Shown here: positions 1 through 13,100 of the stretch, piece after piece
How positions within the stretch are numbered: position 1 is the stretch's first letter
How the letters are laid out: every line of letters begins with the position of its first letter
Assembly (NCBI GenBank): GCA_038373865.1
Contig: JAXGGA010004697.1
Coordinates: 21,439 to 85,438 of the forward strand
Length of the DNA stretch: 64,000 nucleotides
Source of the DNA: Uloborus plumipes
Taxonomy: Eukaryota; Arthropoda; Arachnida; Araneae; Uloboridae
Reading direction: 5' to 3'
Program-made: the position numbers and the translations under genes
The notes under the pieces: model-generated
What the model was told of the DNA's origin: nothing
Seen by the model: the letters and a program-made list of their open reading frames with translations, nothing else
Databases searched by the model: none

Positions 1-1900
1 ACGAAGCTGTTGTGGATAAAGAAAAGAAGAAGCACAAAGAGTTCCAAAAAAAATAATAACAATGGTTTCAACACTCGAATTTAAAAATACTGTGAAAAAT
101 ATGATACAAACAAGAAATGATGATTGGGAGAAAGTTGTTAGCAGCGTATCATTTATGAAATTGATTTAGTTGCAGCTGATGCCAGATATTATGCTACTTG
201 CTTGGTTAAGTTTTCAACGAAAGCATCAGAGGTGACTAGGTCGTCCAATAGAACAGGGTGTAGTTGATGCTATGAATATGATTTATTCCTTCATTGAGAC
301 AAGTGATGATTGTCAGTTGACCCTTTCTAAACTAAAAGACGTACTTAATGACAAACTGGAAGCCTGATGACAAAACCATTAAGAAAAAACTTGCTGAGCG
401 GTACGTTGATAGGCTCGTGATTACCAACAAAAAGAAAGGACCAACTATTCTGTGCTTTCGAGACACAATTATGGTGTGTTATCCAAAAGGTATGAAAATA
501 GAGGATCTGATCCAGAAAAGGAACGATTGAGAGTCATAGAGAAGGCAGCGGAGATCATTCGTCAAGATATACGCTCTGCAGTATGTAAGATATATACATA
601 TCCTCCAAGTACTAAATTTTTCTCTGACATTTATGCCAGTGTACCCAAGTCATTGTTGTTTCTAATAGAAGAAATCGTTATTAAAACTAAAAAAGGCACT
701 GTAGAACCTTTACAAAAGAAATTACACTGCTATCTGTCATGCCTGTCTGCAGTTCGTCCCCGGTCATTCATATCGCCCCTCCTCCTTGGAGTAACTGCTT
801 ATTTCCATAGATACTTTGGTTCCAGACGTCTGATAAACATTTAGTCAAGCTTAGGGTTCTGTACTTCCTACAAAGAAGCCCTTCTGTATGAATCAATCTG
901 TATGAGCAAATTCCTGGGTGGAGTGGATTTATGAGCTTTTAACAGAACATGAAGAATACTATAAATCACGTGTCATGTACTTACCATTCATAGACCATCC
1001 TCCAAGTAATTATGACACAATTTACAGTACATTGCTGTATATTCTTGAAGATGGTTTTAAATATGGTCACACTAGCTGTGTAAGTAGCATTTGACCAACC
1101 TCTATTTATTAAAGCAAGGGAAATTGTTCTTCAGACGATAAAAATTCACAGGTCTCCAAAATAATTGTGAGACTAAGAGGTGTTCACATGTGCATGTCTT
1201 TTCTCGGTTCAATTGGCTTTATCATGACTGGAAGTGGCCTCAAAGAAGTAATGAACACTATTTAGTATTTACGCTTCTCATTCAGTTGACAATTGACAAG
1301 ACATGCTTACTCTCGAGCTCTTAGAGCTCATACACTTTTGCAAATAGCTTTATCTAAAACAATTTTCAGTGCCTTTGACAAGTGACGAAAAAAATTTCAT
1401 GGACATTTACCTCAAAGAAGTTCATAAAACAACACCTTCATTTTCTGAGGTGGAAGAATTAAAAATCTTTAGTGATGTGAAAAGTAAATTTCAAAATGAA
1501 TACTCCAATTTGAAACACAGAGGACAAACTTCACAATCATGGATCCAGTATTTGGATATAATGTTAATTCTCAAAGAGTTTATAAGGGCTGCGAGGATAA
1601 AGTGATTGGGCGTCATATTTGACTGCAATTAAGAGAATGTTACCCTATTTCCATGCTGCGGTACATTTTTTGTACGGCAAAAGTGCCCACTTGTTTGTTC
1701 AAGACATGGAAATGTTAGAATTATCAATGAATGAAGGCACCTTTAAAAGGTTTACGTGTGGATGCCTGAAGTTATGGACTACACTGTTCTGTAGCCTGTG
1801 GAAATTGTCATGGACAGTCTTGCTTAAATGCTGCACCAATGGACGGAATCTCTAAAAGGGATGTTATCAGTGGTACCGAAGAAATAGAAGTGATGGACGG
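1..1900 (+). pseudogene. Decayed copy of an uncharacterised multicopy invertebrate gene
   Basis: Coding similarity runs through several frames with repeated stops and frameshifts, so no intact product exists. Readable pieces in order are LVAADARYYATCLVKF (about 165), VDAMNMIYSFIETSDD, a central DPEKERLRVIEKAAEIIRQD, VMYLPFIDHPPSNYDTIYS, SFLGSIGFIMTGSGLKEVMN (1198-1257), SRALRAHTLLQIALSKTI, then IMLILKEFIRAAR and MLPYFHAAVHFLYGKSAHLF (to about 1700). I recognise this as a long protein family of unknown function present in very many copies in arthropod and mollusc genomes, presumably moved by transposons, but cannot name it. It has no introns and lies in an intron of RagA/B in the same orientation. 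The left edge may continue outside the window. Confidence 0.65.
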
Positions 1901-2259
1901 GATAGACATGTAATGTACTGAACAGGTTTTCTACAACCAAGAACAGATGAGAGAAACTATCAACACTTTGTAGTTTCAAAAAAGAAAATTTTTTCTTGTA
2001 GTATAATGATGTATGTCCACTGTTCTAATGATATTTTTCCAATGTACGTTAACGCTTAACTAAATTTTTTACTACAAAACATTCTTGGTTGCGTATGTGA
2101 TATATGTGATTTTTTTTAAATAAAAAAACCTCCTCACTAAGAAACTATTGACTTTATTAACATGATTCTGTTTTCATTCGACTCAGAATGAAAAATACAC
2201 AAAAATAGACACCCCACTTGCTTATATACTTAAAGCATGATTTTTCGCCCCCCCCCCCT

Positions 2260-2286
2260 GCTTCCCCCCTTGAAAAGGGGGGAAGC
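2260..2286. repeat. Perfect 12-bp GC-rich hairpin
   Basis: GCTTCCCCCCTT, a three-base loop GAA, then AAGGGGGGAAGC. It sits directly after a run of C (about 2248-2258). Possibly the end of a miniature element. Confidence 0.6.
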
Positions 2287-2349
2287 GTACAGCATAATGT
2301 CGGGTACTTTTGAGGTTTTACTTAGAACGACATGAAAAGGCTTTGTGTC

Positions 2350-3450
2350 AAAAAAAACTTCGGGTTAAAATTATTCCGAAGAAAAATGCTAAAGTTACTG
2401 GACTAATATTTATGCTTTGGTGCGATGTTTTAATGTTATTTTGGGAGAAAATTATATGGGTTAAATTTTTGATGCTTACAATGGTAATTTTCTAGTTATA
2501 TACTGAAATTTACATATTTTTTCGTGTTTTAATATTGGAAGTTTGATATTGTCCATTTTGTTATTTCCCTATTTGTTTTTGTTTTTTTTCCTCCCCTTGC
2601 TCTGATATTTTTTGGCAAACATGTCAGTCATTATTAATAATATTTATCATTTAGAATTGATAATTTGCATTTTGAAATAAATTTACTTTCATAAATTATT
2701 TTATTTACCATTTTTATGCTTTTGACGCTTTCATTTTGAAAAAGGCGATCTCTTTGCATCCGATAATCGAAACGAATTTTATTCATTTTTTCGAGCTAAC
2801 TTCTCTTTGTTAGCAGAGCTTCTCTTTGTTGCACAAATAAATGAAAATTCTCTTTAACTTTTATTCAGATCATTATTTTAAGCTTTTTAAAGCAAAATTC
2901 CGTGATCTTTTATGAGCGTCTAAAAGTTAAACGGTGAATGGATATGCAATACAACTCGACCATTTCGATCCATGGACAGCTGTTTCGAGCTTATTCTGCT
3001 CTCATCAGCATGGAATACGAAATTAGTCTAGTTGGAGGCAAAAATCCTCTCACCTGTTATGTCAATAGATAATATGTTTATCATAGACCTTTAAAGTTCA
3101 ACCATAACATACTTTTTTCAAATGAATTCTTTTATTTGCCTTTTTTATACTTTTTATGCCATCGCTTTGAACATTACGATCTCTTTGCATCTGCTGTAGG
3201 AATCAGATTTTTCTCATTTTTGATGTTTACTACACTTTTTTCAGAGAAAAATAAATAAATTTACTTTTATTTTTTATTAAAATCACAAAGTTTTTTAAAC
3301 AAAAGTTTTTTAAACAAAGTCATTTAAACAAAATCCCATGCTCTGTAGGAGTGTCATGTGTCAGAAAGTAAAATCCTGAATCAATGTCGGAATTTTATTT
3401 TGTTTCAATTATTTTTAATTTTAAAATACAATTAACGTCTTCAGTTAATA
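2350..3450 (+). repeat. Old copy of the repeat family also found at 51500-52660
   Basis: The order of short shared stretches is the same as in 51500-52660: TTAATATTGGAAGTT then ATTGTC, TTTTTGGC then ATTATTAAT, GATGCTTT/GACGCTTT CATTTTGAAAAA, CTCTTTGCATC, TTCAGATCATTATTT and a second CTCTTTGCATC block. Divergence and indels are substantial. The copy at 51175-52785 has CAGGGGTCTGTCC ends; none are clear here. The family is probably a non-autonomous DNA transposon. Confidence 0.5.
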
Positions 3451-4153
3451 TTTTTAGTATAATTTGACATTATCTGGAGTAGTACATAGATTTGGATACA
3501 TTGCGGTAGCTATATACCATAAAGCAATGGTGCTCGCCTCCCCTAAAATGCTATGGAAAGCTTCCAAGAATGATATTCTCCCCCCCCCCCCCAAAGTACT
3601 TATATACAACAATATGTATAAATTTGACAACAAAAAACTTTACGAAATTATTAGTTGCAAAAAGCACTTCCGCTGGAAAAATAGCGGACAGCGTGTTGAC
3701 CTGCCACCTGGCGTAAAAAAGAGAAAGTAGGGCCTGGAATTAGGTGAATACAATTTCATCTTTTCTAATCTTTAGTTATTACTTCACCTATTGCATCTCA
3801 AGTACCCATACATTTTGTTTTTCATTGTCTTTCCAACCAAAGAAACAGACTATAAGGAAACATCATCCGAGAAATACATTTCCTTTTTCTTTTACATTTT
3901 TACTCTAAATGAATTCTTACTTGTTATTGTGGTGGTTGTAGACCCTTAGTATTTTATTATCTACTAGGTTGGTTTATCAATTAATGCATTATTTCATATT
4001 TTGCCAACTCATTTTCTCCATGTTTAGTAGTTGCACTTTAATGTAAGTATATCGCCCACCAAATTCATTCACTTTCAAATGTGAAGAATATGGGATGAAT
4101 GAATAATGGTATTTTTATTAAAACAGCTATTGAGTGCTTTCTTTTATTTTCAG
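3451..4153. other. RagA/B intron, no recognisable content
   Basis: AT-rich sequence with a C run at about 3580-3593 and an open frame of 88 codons (3464-3730) that has no recognisable motif and is regarded as chance. The intron ends with a pyrimidine tract and CAG at 4151-4153. Confidence 0.4.
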
Positions 4154-7100
4154 ATATTTCGAGAAAGAGAAAGAGATCTGGAACGTTTATCTAGGCCTTT
4201 GGAATGTATTTGCTTTCGCACATCTATATGGGATGAAACGCTGTACGAGGTAATTGATAAAAATTATTCTCATTATCGAGTAATTGATGTATTTATGTGT
4301 ATTTGTTATTTTCACATGAGGTATAAAAGATAAATGTGCAAAAAAAGTTAAAGGGCCATCAATGTCAGTAATAATACTGAAGGTCGGCACGGGGACCCCT
4401 TAGCAGTGGGCCCTGGGCAGCTGCCCAGCCCTGGAGCCACCTCTGATCAGAACTATATTTGTTAAATGGCCATTGTAGAAAAAAATAAACATTGATTGAT
4501 TTCATTTTTCTTTTCTTTTTTTCAGGCATGGTCTTCAATTGTGTACAAATTAATACCCAATGTGCAGCAATTACAAGCCAATTTGAAGCAATTTGCAGAC
4601 ATCATTGAAGCTGATGAAGTGCTTCTATTTGAAAGAGCAACGTTTTTAGTATGTTGAGTATATTTGCTCTTTGTTTACTTTCCAATACAAAAATATAAAC
4701 ATTGCTTTGTAAAATAAAAACTTAGAAATTTTCTCAAAATGCTTACATTTAACAATAGCATAAACTACATCAGTTTTTAAAGAGAAAATCAAAAAGACAA
4801 AATGTTAGACACACATACTGAAATATGTAAAAGTACCAGTACCATCCTTTCCTCATTATCATTTGCCTATCCCTGAAATGCAAGCTGCTTCTTTTGGATC
4901 ACTTCATGAGCTGAGCTTGCTGCATTCACTTACTATGTACTACATTATTGTAGTCTAACAGCAAAGCTCAAAAAATGAAACTGGAGAAAATATTTTGTTG
5001 TAACAATTTTATTAATAGCCACTTTTTTGTAATTGTGGAGACTTTTTGTTTAACGGGAGTGCTAAACAATATACCATATTACCCTGGATAAGCTGGTTAA
5101 TCGGAAATAAGATCAGCATGCCCGGAAATTTGAATTCCCCAAGATGCTGTATAATAAAGGGTTAACTTCGTAATTTAAAAAAAGTAAATACCCCAGCTCA
5201 GATCCAGTTTAGAGAGAAATAGATTAAGGAACCAAATAGATAGTAGGCTGAGAAAACGAGTTTACTTACACCCAGGATTAGTTGATCTGCATCATGTTCT
5301 TTAATCGTACAGCAGGAAAAACCTCCCCTAGAAAAGTTTAAAATGAATCTAGTGTAAAATCATTCCTGCACTGTGATGCTTCGTGCAAAAATCAGCGATA
5401 CTGTATATACTCAATTAGAGGAACTTAAACAGAATAACTCTTTTGATGTGCTGATAACGGTTATAGTAACAGTGAGTCAGGTTTGACTGATGTAGAAAGT
5501 GAGTTTGAGGAAGAATTTTTTAAGACTGAAAAATTTGTTTAGTTAAGAATCAAAATATTTAAACAAGAAGCAAGACAAAATTAATGCGTGTTTGCCATTA
5601 CTGACATCATTCATTGATTCAGAAGGATTCACAGTAATTGTGAATCGTTTATGATTTGCCTTATAAATTGTTTCATTTTGAGAGGTAAATTTATTTTGTA
5701 TGCATTAACTAGCTATATTAAATTCGCAATGAAATTTCAAAATGTTTTAATGTTAGAATCCTAAAAATGTTTCCTTTTTTTTAATTCAATTTTTATAGAA
5801 TTATTAGAAATTAAGTAGATTTTTTTGACAAAAGTATAAAAATATTATTAATAAATTTTTAGGCCAAGATGAGACATTGAGCTTTATTAATATTACTGAA
5901 TTGTAGTACTCACATTGTGATTTTGGTTAAACTTGCATTTCAATATTAAATGTAATACATTTTTAAATCCTCGTTTTTTCCGGTCGGTCGGAAAGGACGA
6001 GACCAGGGTCATTCAAAACCTGGTGATCCCTTAAATTCTGGGCATGCCAGCTACTGCAGTGTAATATGGTATATATTTCTATTTTTGTTGAATTTAATAA
6101 TACCAAGTACGATATGTATGTACAATTGTAATGTCAATTCATCTTGCAGGCTCCTAAAAAAGAATTCTTCTACCGGGTTGACTGCAAACTGAAATTACTT
6201 TGAAATTAAAATACGTAATGCACAATGAGTAAAATAAATTGCCTAAGATATGCAACAGCATTGCTTTTCATGGGCAAAAAGTGTATATTCGTAAAAGTGC
6301 ATGAGCTCATGTGCATACGTAAAGACCACTTTACGGCACTTAAAAGTAATGTCTGCCTATTTTACTTAGTAAATTTTCTTTGTCATTAAATTAATTGCTC
6401 AATGTATTCAACATCTTGTATCTCTATTATATTGGAGTATTAATGGTTTTTTTTTTTTTAATATAAATGAATCATGCTGGGTGGAAACGCCTGTTAGGGG
6501 TACTCCTATTGGGTCTTACCACATACTAAATTGCTATTTCTTCTATCATTTGTTCAATTCATTTGTCTCTTACTTTTAACTGCCTCATTTAGTCTTGATG
6601 ATTTATGAAAAAGCTCATAATGACCTATATCAAACTTTATGCCACTAGTACATACTAATGGTTATTAAAGTCTTCGGACTTATCTCACAAATTGTAAACT
6701 GAGTATGCAAATAAAATGAAAAATGAAAGCAAATGAGAAGCAAATATTCAAAAAAAATCTGTACCTCAGAAACAGAACAACATAAGTCCAAAAATGGTGA
6801 TTTTCACTTTATTAGTGAATTCTATGTAGAATCGTATTCTGCATCGACCCATGAGAACCGTATTCTATCAAACAAATTCCTTCACGATTATTACGATCAC
6901 GATTATTTATCACGATTATTCACGAAAGAGCGCGAATCCCATCCTTTGCATGCATCCGGCAATCGTTTTCCTTTCTCCTGAAAAGTTGCAAAAATGAACT
7001 TGCGTTAGGTACAGAAATGATTGTATCAATCATAAAGGAGGTACTGTTGTTGATGTTTGACAGTTTTTGCTTTATGCTAATTGAAGGGTCGGGGAAAAAA

Positions 7101-10100
7101 CCACGGTAGTCACATTTGATTCATTTTGAGAAAAACCAAATTTAAACTTTACGAACTCATAAACTTCCCCAGTATACTTGTTAGAACAAGTATACTGGGG
7201 AAGTTTATGAGTTCATGTGTGTCAAATGACAATAATACATGAACTACAGTGTTTTTCACGAATATTGCATATACTAAACGAAATTACACTTATTTTTCTA
7301 ACAGGTGGTAGCATCAGTTTAAATTCAACAAAAAGTGGACTACCGTAGTTTTTCCCCCTGACCCTTCAATTATTCTTTTATTTATTTAATTACTGCCATT
7401 TTTAATGTAAATTGAGAATTATAATTTACTGTGCAAAAGTATTTCATTTTCTAAAAATATACTTAGTTGAATCGTGTTAACTGCAATCTTTCTTTACTAG
7501 CTTGATTTAAAATGTCAGATTATTATTGAATTAAAATTTTGTGAAAAATTAACTGAGAAATTTAAAACTTATTTATTACAGGTCATCGCTAGAGCTGAAA
7601 GGAAAGAGCATAGAGATGTCCACCGTTTTGAAAAAGTTTCTAATATTATCAAACAGTTCAAGTTAAGTTGCAGTAAAATAGCAGCTCAATTTCAGAGTAT
7701 GCAATTGTCAAATGGAAATTTTTCTGCATACATAGATGTTTTTACGCCAAATACTTATGTAATGGTGGTTATATCTGACCCAAATATAAGTAAGTTAAAC
7801 TTTATCAATTGTGTTTGCTTACAATGTCTGTTCTGCTAAAAATACCATTGGAACATAACAGAATTAGTTCAATTTTGATAAAACTTCGTAAAACTTTCAT
7901 TAGTTATACTTTGAAATACTATGTTAAGACCAGGCACGTGCCATGAAGGAATGAATGAATGCCCAGGGTAGGTAGATGAGTTGGTTTGTGGAATAGTAAT
8001 ACATATGTTGAAAAACGCATATGATGTTAGCCGTGTTAAAACAATATGATTATGAATGATATTTACATAGTCCGTAGTATTAACATATGTACAAAGATAT
8101 TCATCTCGTTCTATAGAAAATCCATTCTTCTTTCTTTCATTGTGGTGAAAACATCTGTGATGTTCATAAAAATTGAAAGTGGGGTCTTGTTTCATTTTGT
8201 TAACTTTCTTTTTCTATGGATATCAAAACAAGATATGAAAGTCCTTAATTTGTTTTTCTATTCCTTGTGTAGCTCTTAATTCTTTTTATGGCCAAAAATA
8301 TTCACTCTGCTGAAACAATTGTGGCCGGTACAGTCATAATTAACTTCAACAACTTTAGTTTCTGGAAAAAGTGGCTCAGTTCATTTTTCAAGAATAAAAT
8401 CCAGTGCATTTTTGTACATTTATCACAAAAGACTTGTTCTCATAAATATCTGCTAAATCTGCTATCAGTCGTATAATGTCAAAAAAGGTTCCGTACTTTT
8501 TCTTAGACTGCTGAATGCATTCTTATCAACTCCAAAAGCTTCTTTTTTTTTTTTTTTTAATTTGCTTTCATATACTAATGACATGAATTTTTCAATATTT
8601 TGTCAATATTTTTATATCAAAGTTAAAATGGAACAACTATCCTAAGGTTTCAACTTAAACATGAGGAAACAATAAGTCAAGTGAAAAAATGAAACATTTT
8701 TCAAAAACATTTCATAGAAAACAAAACACCACAGAAAAAACGAATCGAGACACCAAAACCATTGAGAATTTTGCTGACGCTCATCGCTCTATGCGTGATG
8801 TTCTCAGTTTTCTAAAGAGAATAGAAAAAACCACCAGAGACAGAGCGTAGCTTACGAGTCTAACGTAGTGCAGAAGCCAGTATCCTCCTCGGCTATGCAC
8901 AGAGGCTCATTTTATTCTGCCTTCGCCGTCGCTTTGACTGACGCGAAGGGGGAATAGTGAGGCACATGAGTGTCTTAATGCTATGCGTTGTATAGATACA
9001 GAGGTTGAAAAGCAGCGATGATTGATGCTTTTAAATTGTACAAAAATGAAAAATTCCTTTTTTTTTTTTCTTTTTGACTATATTCGTTATATATATATTA
9101 TACAAATTCGTTTTATATATATTATACAAATTTATGTACTTCTTGTCGTTCTAGTTGCTGTAAAACTGGAAAGTAATGTATCTTAAGTCTGATATAAAGT
9201 AATTTCTCTTGTCATATCCAGTTTTTAATGTAAAAGAATATTTTGAAATGGATAATAGACCTAATCTAAAAAAAAAAAACTTACTTATTCAGCTGAGCCC
9301 TCTTTCTCGATGTCATGAATGTCATCAAAAATTTCCAGACCTGCACCATGGGACTTTAATGTACCAAGATTTTTAAGAAGTGACATTCTGCTAAAGGAGC
9401 TTCTTATTTGTGAAAAAGTTGAGTTTTTGACATTCACAACATCGACCAAGAGGGCACAGCTGAACAGAAGTTTTTTTTTTATTTATTTATTGTGTTTATT
9501 GTCCATTTCAAAATATTCTTTTAGCATTATAAACTTGATATGACAGGATATATTGCTTTCCTGTTTTACAGCAACTAGAACGACAAGAAGTACATAAATT
9601 GCTTACCATGTCGGAACCGAACGGAATAAAGAGCTGTAACAAAAAAAAACGTCGCCTGGACAAATAAAAAAATATGGTTTTTGACGTATACTGAGTATTT
9701 TCGACAATTTATTTTCAATTTGGTTTCAACTGTATAACCATCATTAGATGCCATTTCAGCTAGTTAGAAAGTTGGGATATAATAATGCTACAAATTATAG
9801 CAATACCTATTTCAAAACAGGTAATTAGCCTTTTTCCTTAACGCCGAAAAACACTCATTTTTCAAAGTTTAGAGAAGAATTATGCAAAAACTGAAAGAGT
9901 AGCCATAGGTTTGTTAACGGATTGTATTTCTAGGACAAGAAAGGCTTCTACTCCAACTAGTTTTGTATCTGGTCACTCATGCTGCAAGGAGATAATGACC
10001 CTCAAAGTCACGTGATTTTGCGATTTCTGCAACTTCAGAGTCAAATATTTCGATAAGCAAAATATCAACCACACATATCTTTATGTTTTTGGATACTACT

Positions 10101-13100
10101 CTTTGGTGGGTATTTACTGATATATACACTACCGTGGTGCACCGTTTCCACAAGAAGATTTGGTCGGTCAAAGTTGCATTAAAAAACTATTTTTCGTCTA
10201 ACTTTGAGTGACCTCTGACCTTTGTGCCAAGAGTCGTCCACAAATATTTATGTACTTACAGTTAGTGGGGATATAGTTGAACACAAAATAATTGTCAGTT
10301 CCACGGTTCACTCCTAAAGCAAAAAGTATTGGCTCATCTAAGTTGGCATGTTTTTATTGAAAAAAAGAGCAAAGTCCAACTTTGACCTCCCAAAACAGAA
10401 AGAAAAAAAATTTTTTTGAAAAAATAAAAAAACACGTGTTTAATAATTTTAAATAAAGACCATATTCTGAAATTTTCAGCAAAATCAAAAACGTCAAGTT
10501 TTTTGACTGCCTGATTCTTAAAAAAAACGGCTCTTAAATCAATTCTTCTTGTGAATCAATCTCATTTTTCAATTGTTCGATAATTTTTATCCTAGAAATA
10601 TTGAGAGGCAAAGGCCCTTAGCTTTGAAAAGTGGGGGAGCAGTTGCCCCCCTGTACTAGATGCCTATGTATTAAGAGTTAATATTTTTACTTTATCTTTT
10701 GATTGCATAATTAAAATTAATCTGTCTAATTTTAATGCATTGCTGTTAATATAGAGCAATCTTTGAGCATCTACTTTTTGTTTATCATCTTTCTTATTTC
10801 TGAAATAGTAGTAATTAGGGATAAACCAGTGGTTGGAAAAACTACATTTCTTTTGTAGCGAACTACAACTACTTTGTTATAAGCAGGGGTCGAAGTTGTC
10901 CTATATGTCCTATATTTCCTATATTTTCAAAAAAACTATTAAAAACGTCCTATATTTCCTATATTTTTGCAAAAGTCCTATATTTCCTATATTTTTGCAA
11001 AAGTCTTATATTTCCTTGTAAATATTTTTCAAAAATAACCATAACAAACTTTCTGATATCTGGTTTTTCGTTTGAAATAAGTGTACTACGGAATTTCAGT
11101 GAGAAAATGTAACTGACTAAATCTTGCGACAGGCATCTTCGCTCATTGGCCACAGCAATATGACGTCATTGTAGAGGGAGTTTTAATTAGAGCCGCTATA
11201 TAGACAGGCCGACGCATCAAGCTTAAGTTCGACCACTTTGGATCCAATTCATTACTTTTACTTTCACTTTTTCATTAGGGTTACCAGAGAAAATTTTCAG
11301 ACATTGCCAAGCTTTGCCAAATTCGCGTGCCGCTAATAATTGCACACATTGAAAATTGACCAAAACACGATAACTGGCCAGAAAAGACAACCATTTATCA
11401 ACCACCAGAAAAGATATAACACGAGCTGGATCCAAAGTGGTGAAACTTAATCTTGATGCGTCGGCTCGTCTATATAGGGGCCTTTGTTTTAATGGCTTCT
11501 TCAGTTAGAAGCAGGTTTTAGATTTTAGCTTTGGCAACAGCAGCTGTCAGTTGTGTTTGTGTTTGTTTTTCCTGATGCTTTTGGTTTGTGATTTGATGTT
11601 CGGTCTGATCGAAACGTTTTAATTTTCTTTTAAGTGTTCCTGTCATTGCTGAAATATTGCAGTCTGTAGGTATAAGTTCTTCATGACTCATTGAAACAAA
11701 TGTTTCAGTTAGGGAAATCAGAATGGCAAACTCCCATCATTTAACAAAATTTCGTATGGATTGAATGGACCATGTGGACAGTAATGGAATAAATATTAGT
11801 GCATGGTGCACAAAAGGAAAAGATGATTTTCACGCTTACTGTCATTATTGCAGCTGCTCAGTGCTTATTAGTAACAGTGGAATTTCTCAGCTAAAGCAGC
11901 ATGTTAAACACATCCAAGCATAAAGGAAATCTCAAAACAAAAGCAGGATCCTTCACAAGCTCGGTTTTATCGTGGAGGCAAGTGGTAAAGGTATCAGCTT
12001 AGATTTAAAGTAAAAAAAAAGTGGCATTAATTCTTCGATTTGTCACATGAGTGAGAAAGAAAAAAATTTTTAAATCTGAAATTTTATGGATCTTACAAGT
12101 GGTCTTGAAGTCTAAGTACTCCTTCAAGTCATCAGATTCAGTGCAGACTTTGTTTCAAAATATATTTCCGGAATCGGATTTGCCAAAAAGTATGCAACTT
12201 AGTGACAGGAAGATATCATATGCTATTTCTCCATGGACTCAGTCCATACTTTCTGAAACAAATTGCTGATGAATTTGAAGAAAGCTCACCATTTTTCAAA
12301 GTCATGCATGATGAAAACACTCAATGAACAACATCTGAAACAGTTGGATGTTTTTTGTGAAGTACTGGAGTGTAAGACTTGGGGGAATTGCAGAAAAATT
12401 ATATTGAGAGTGAGCTCTTGTGCCATGCAAACAGCTATAGATATATCCAACAGTATTTTCAGCATTTTCCAGCATTCTAGAATTGAAATGAAAAATCTTC
12501 TAATGTTGGGGTCAGATGGCCCTAATGTTAATAAATTAACATTTAAAATTATAGACCAGAAGGTCAAAGCCCTCAATAAATTTGGTTTAGTTAGTTTAGG
12601 TACCTGCAGTTTGCACATTGTGCATAATGCATTTGGGAAAGGTGTTACAGTAGATCCTTTTTGTAACATTACAGTTTTTTCTAGATAATATTTGTTGTTG
12701 GTTTGCCAAGTTGCCATTATGCAAGCAAGATTTACAGAACACAGTAGACAAATTTGGTACGGATTTTTTTAAGATTCTGCGTTACGTCAGCAACCGGTGG
12801 TTATCAATCACACGGGTTGCTGAGAGAACTTTACAACAGTTTCCAGTTTTGAAAGAATACTTTCGGGAACGAAAACTCCAACAAGAATACTTATTGGCGT
12901 TTTCTAACTACAAAATGTGAAACTGAAGTCCTTAATAATAATAAATATTCAAATAGTTCGGTAATATAAGCTGTTTTTCTACCTTTTCATCATATCAAAT
13001 GTTTTCATGTATGCAATAACGTGTTCTAGATATGTCCTATATTTTTTATGAAAAATGTCCTATATGTTTCAAGTTAATCACTTCTACCCCTGTATAAGTG

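Larger units (their letters stand above)
10884..13092 (+). mobile_element. Inner hAT element with decayed transposase
   Basis: Ends CAGGGGTCGAAGT (10884) and the complement of CAGGGGTAGAAGT (to 13092). Both ends contain repeats of GTCCTATAT(G/T)TCC (10898-11010; 13033-13065). Flanking TATAAG on both sides (10878-10883; 13093-13098) suggests a damaged 8-base duplication. It carries the pseudogene at 11723-12920 and a small foldback at 11183-11492. Confidence 0.78.

Noticed and set aside
12286..12717. 143-codon - strand open frame
   Set aside because: It is the antisense shadow of the hAT transposase relic, whose + strand reading contains [12 protein letters not shown] and SLHIVHNAF motifs.
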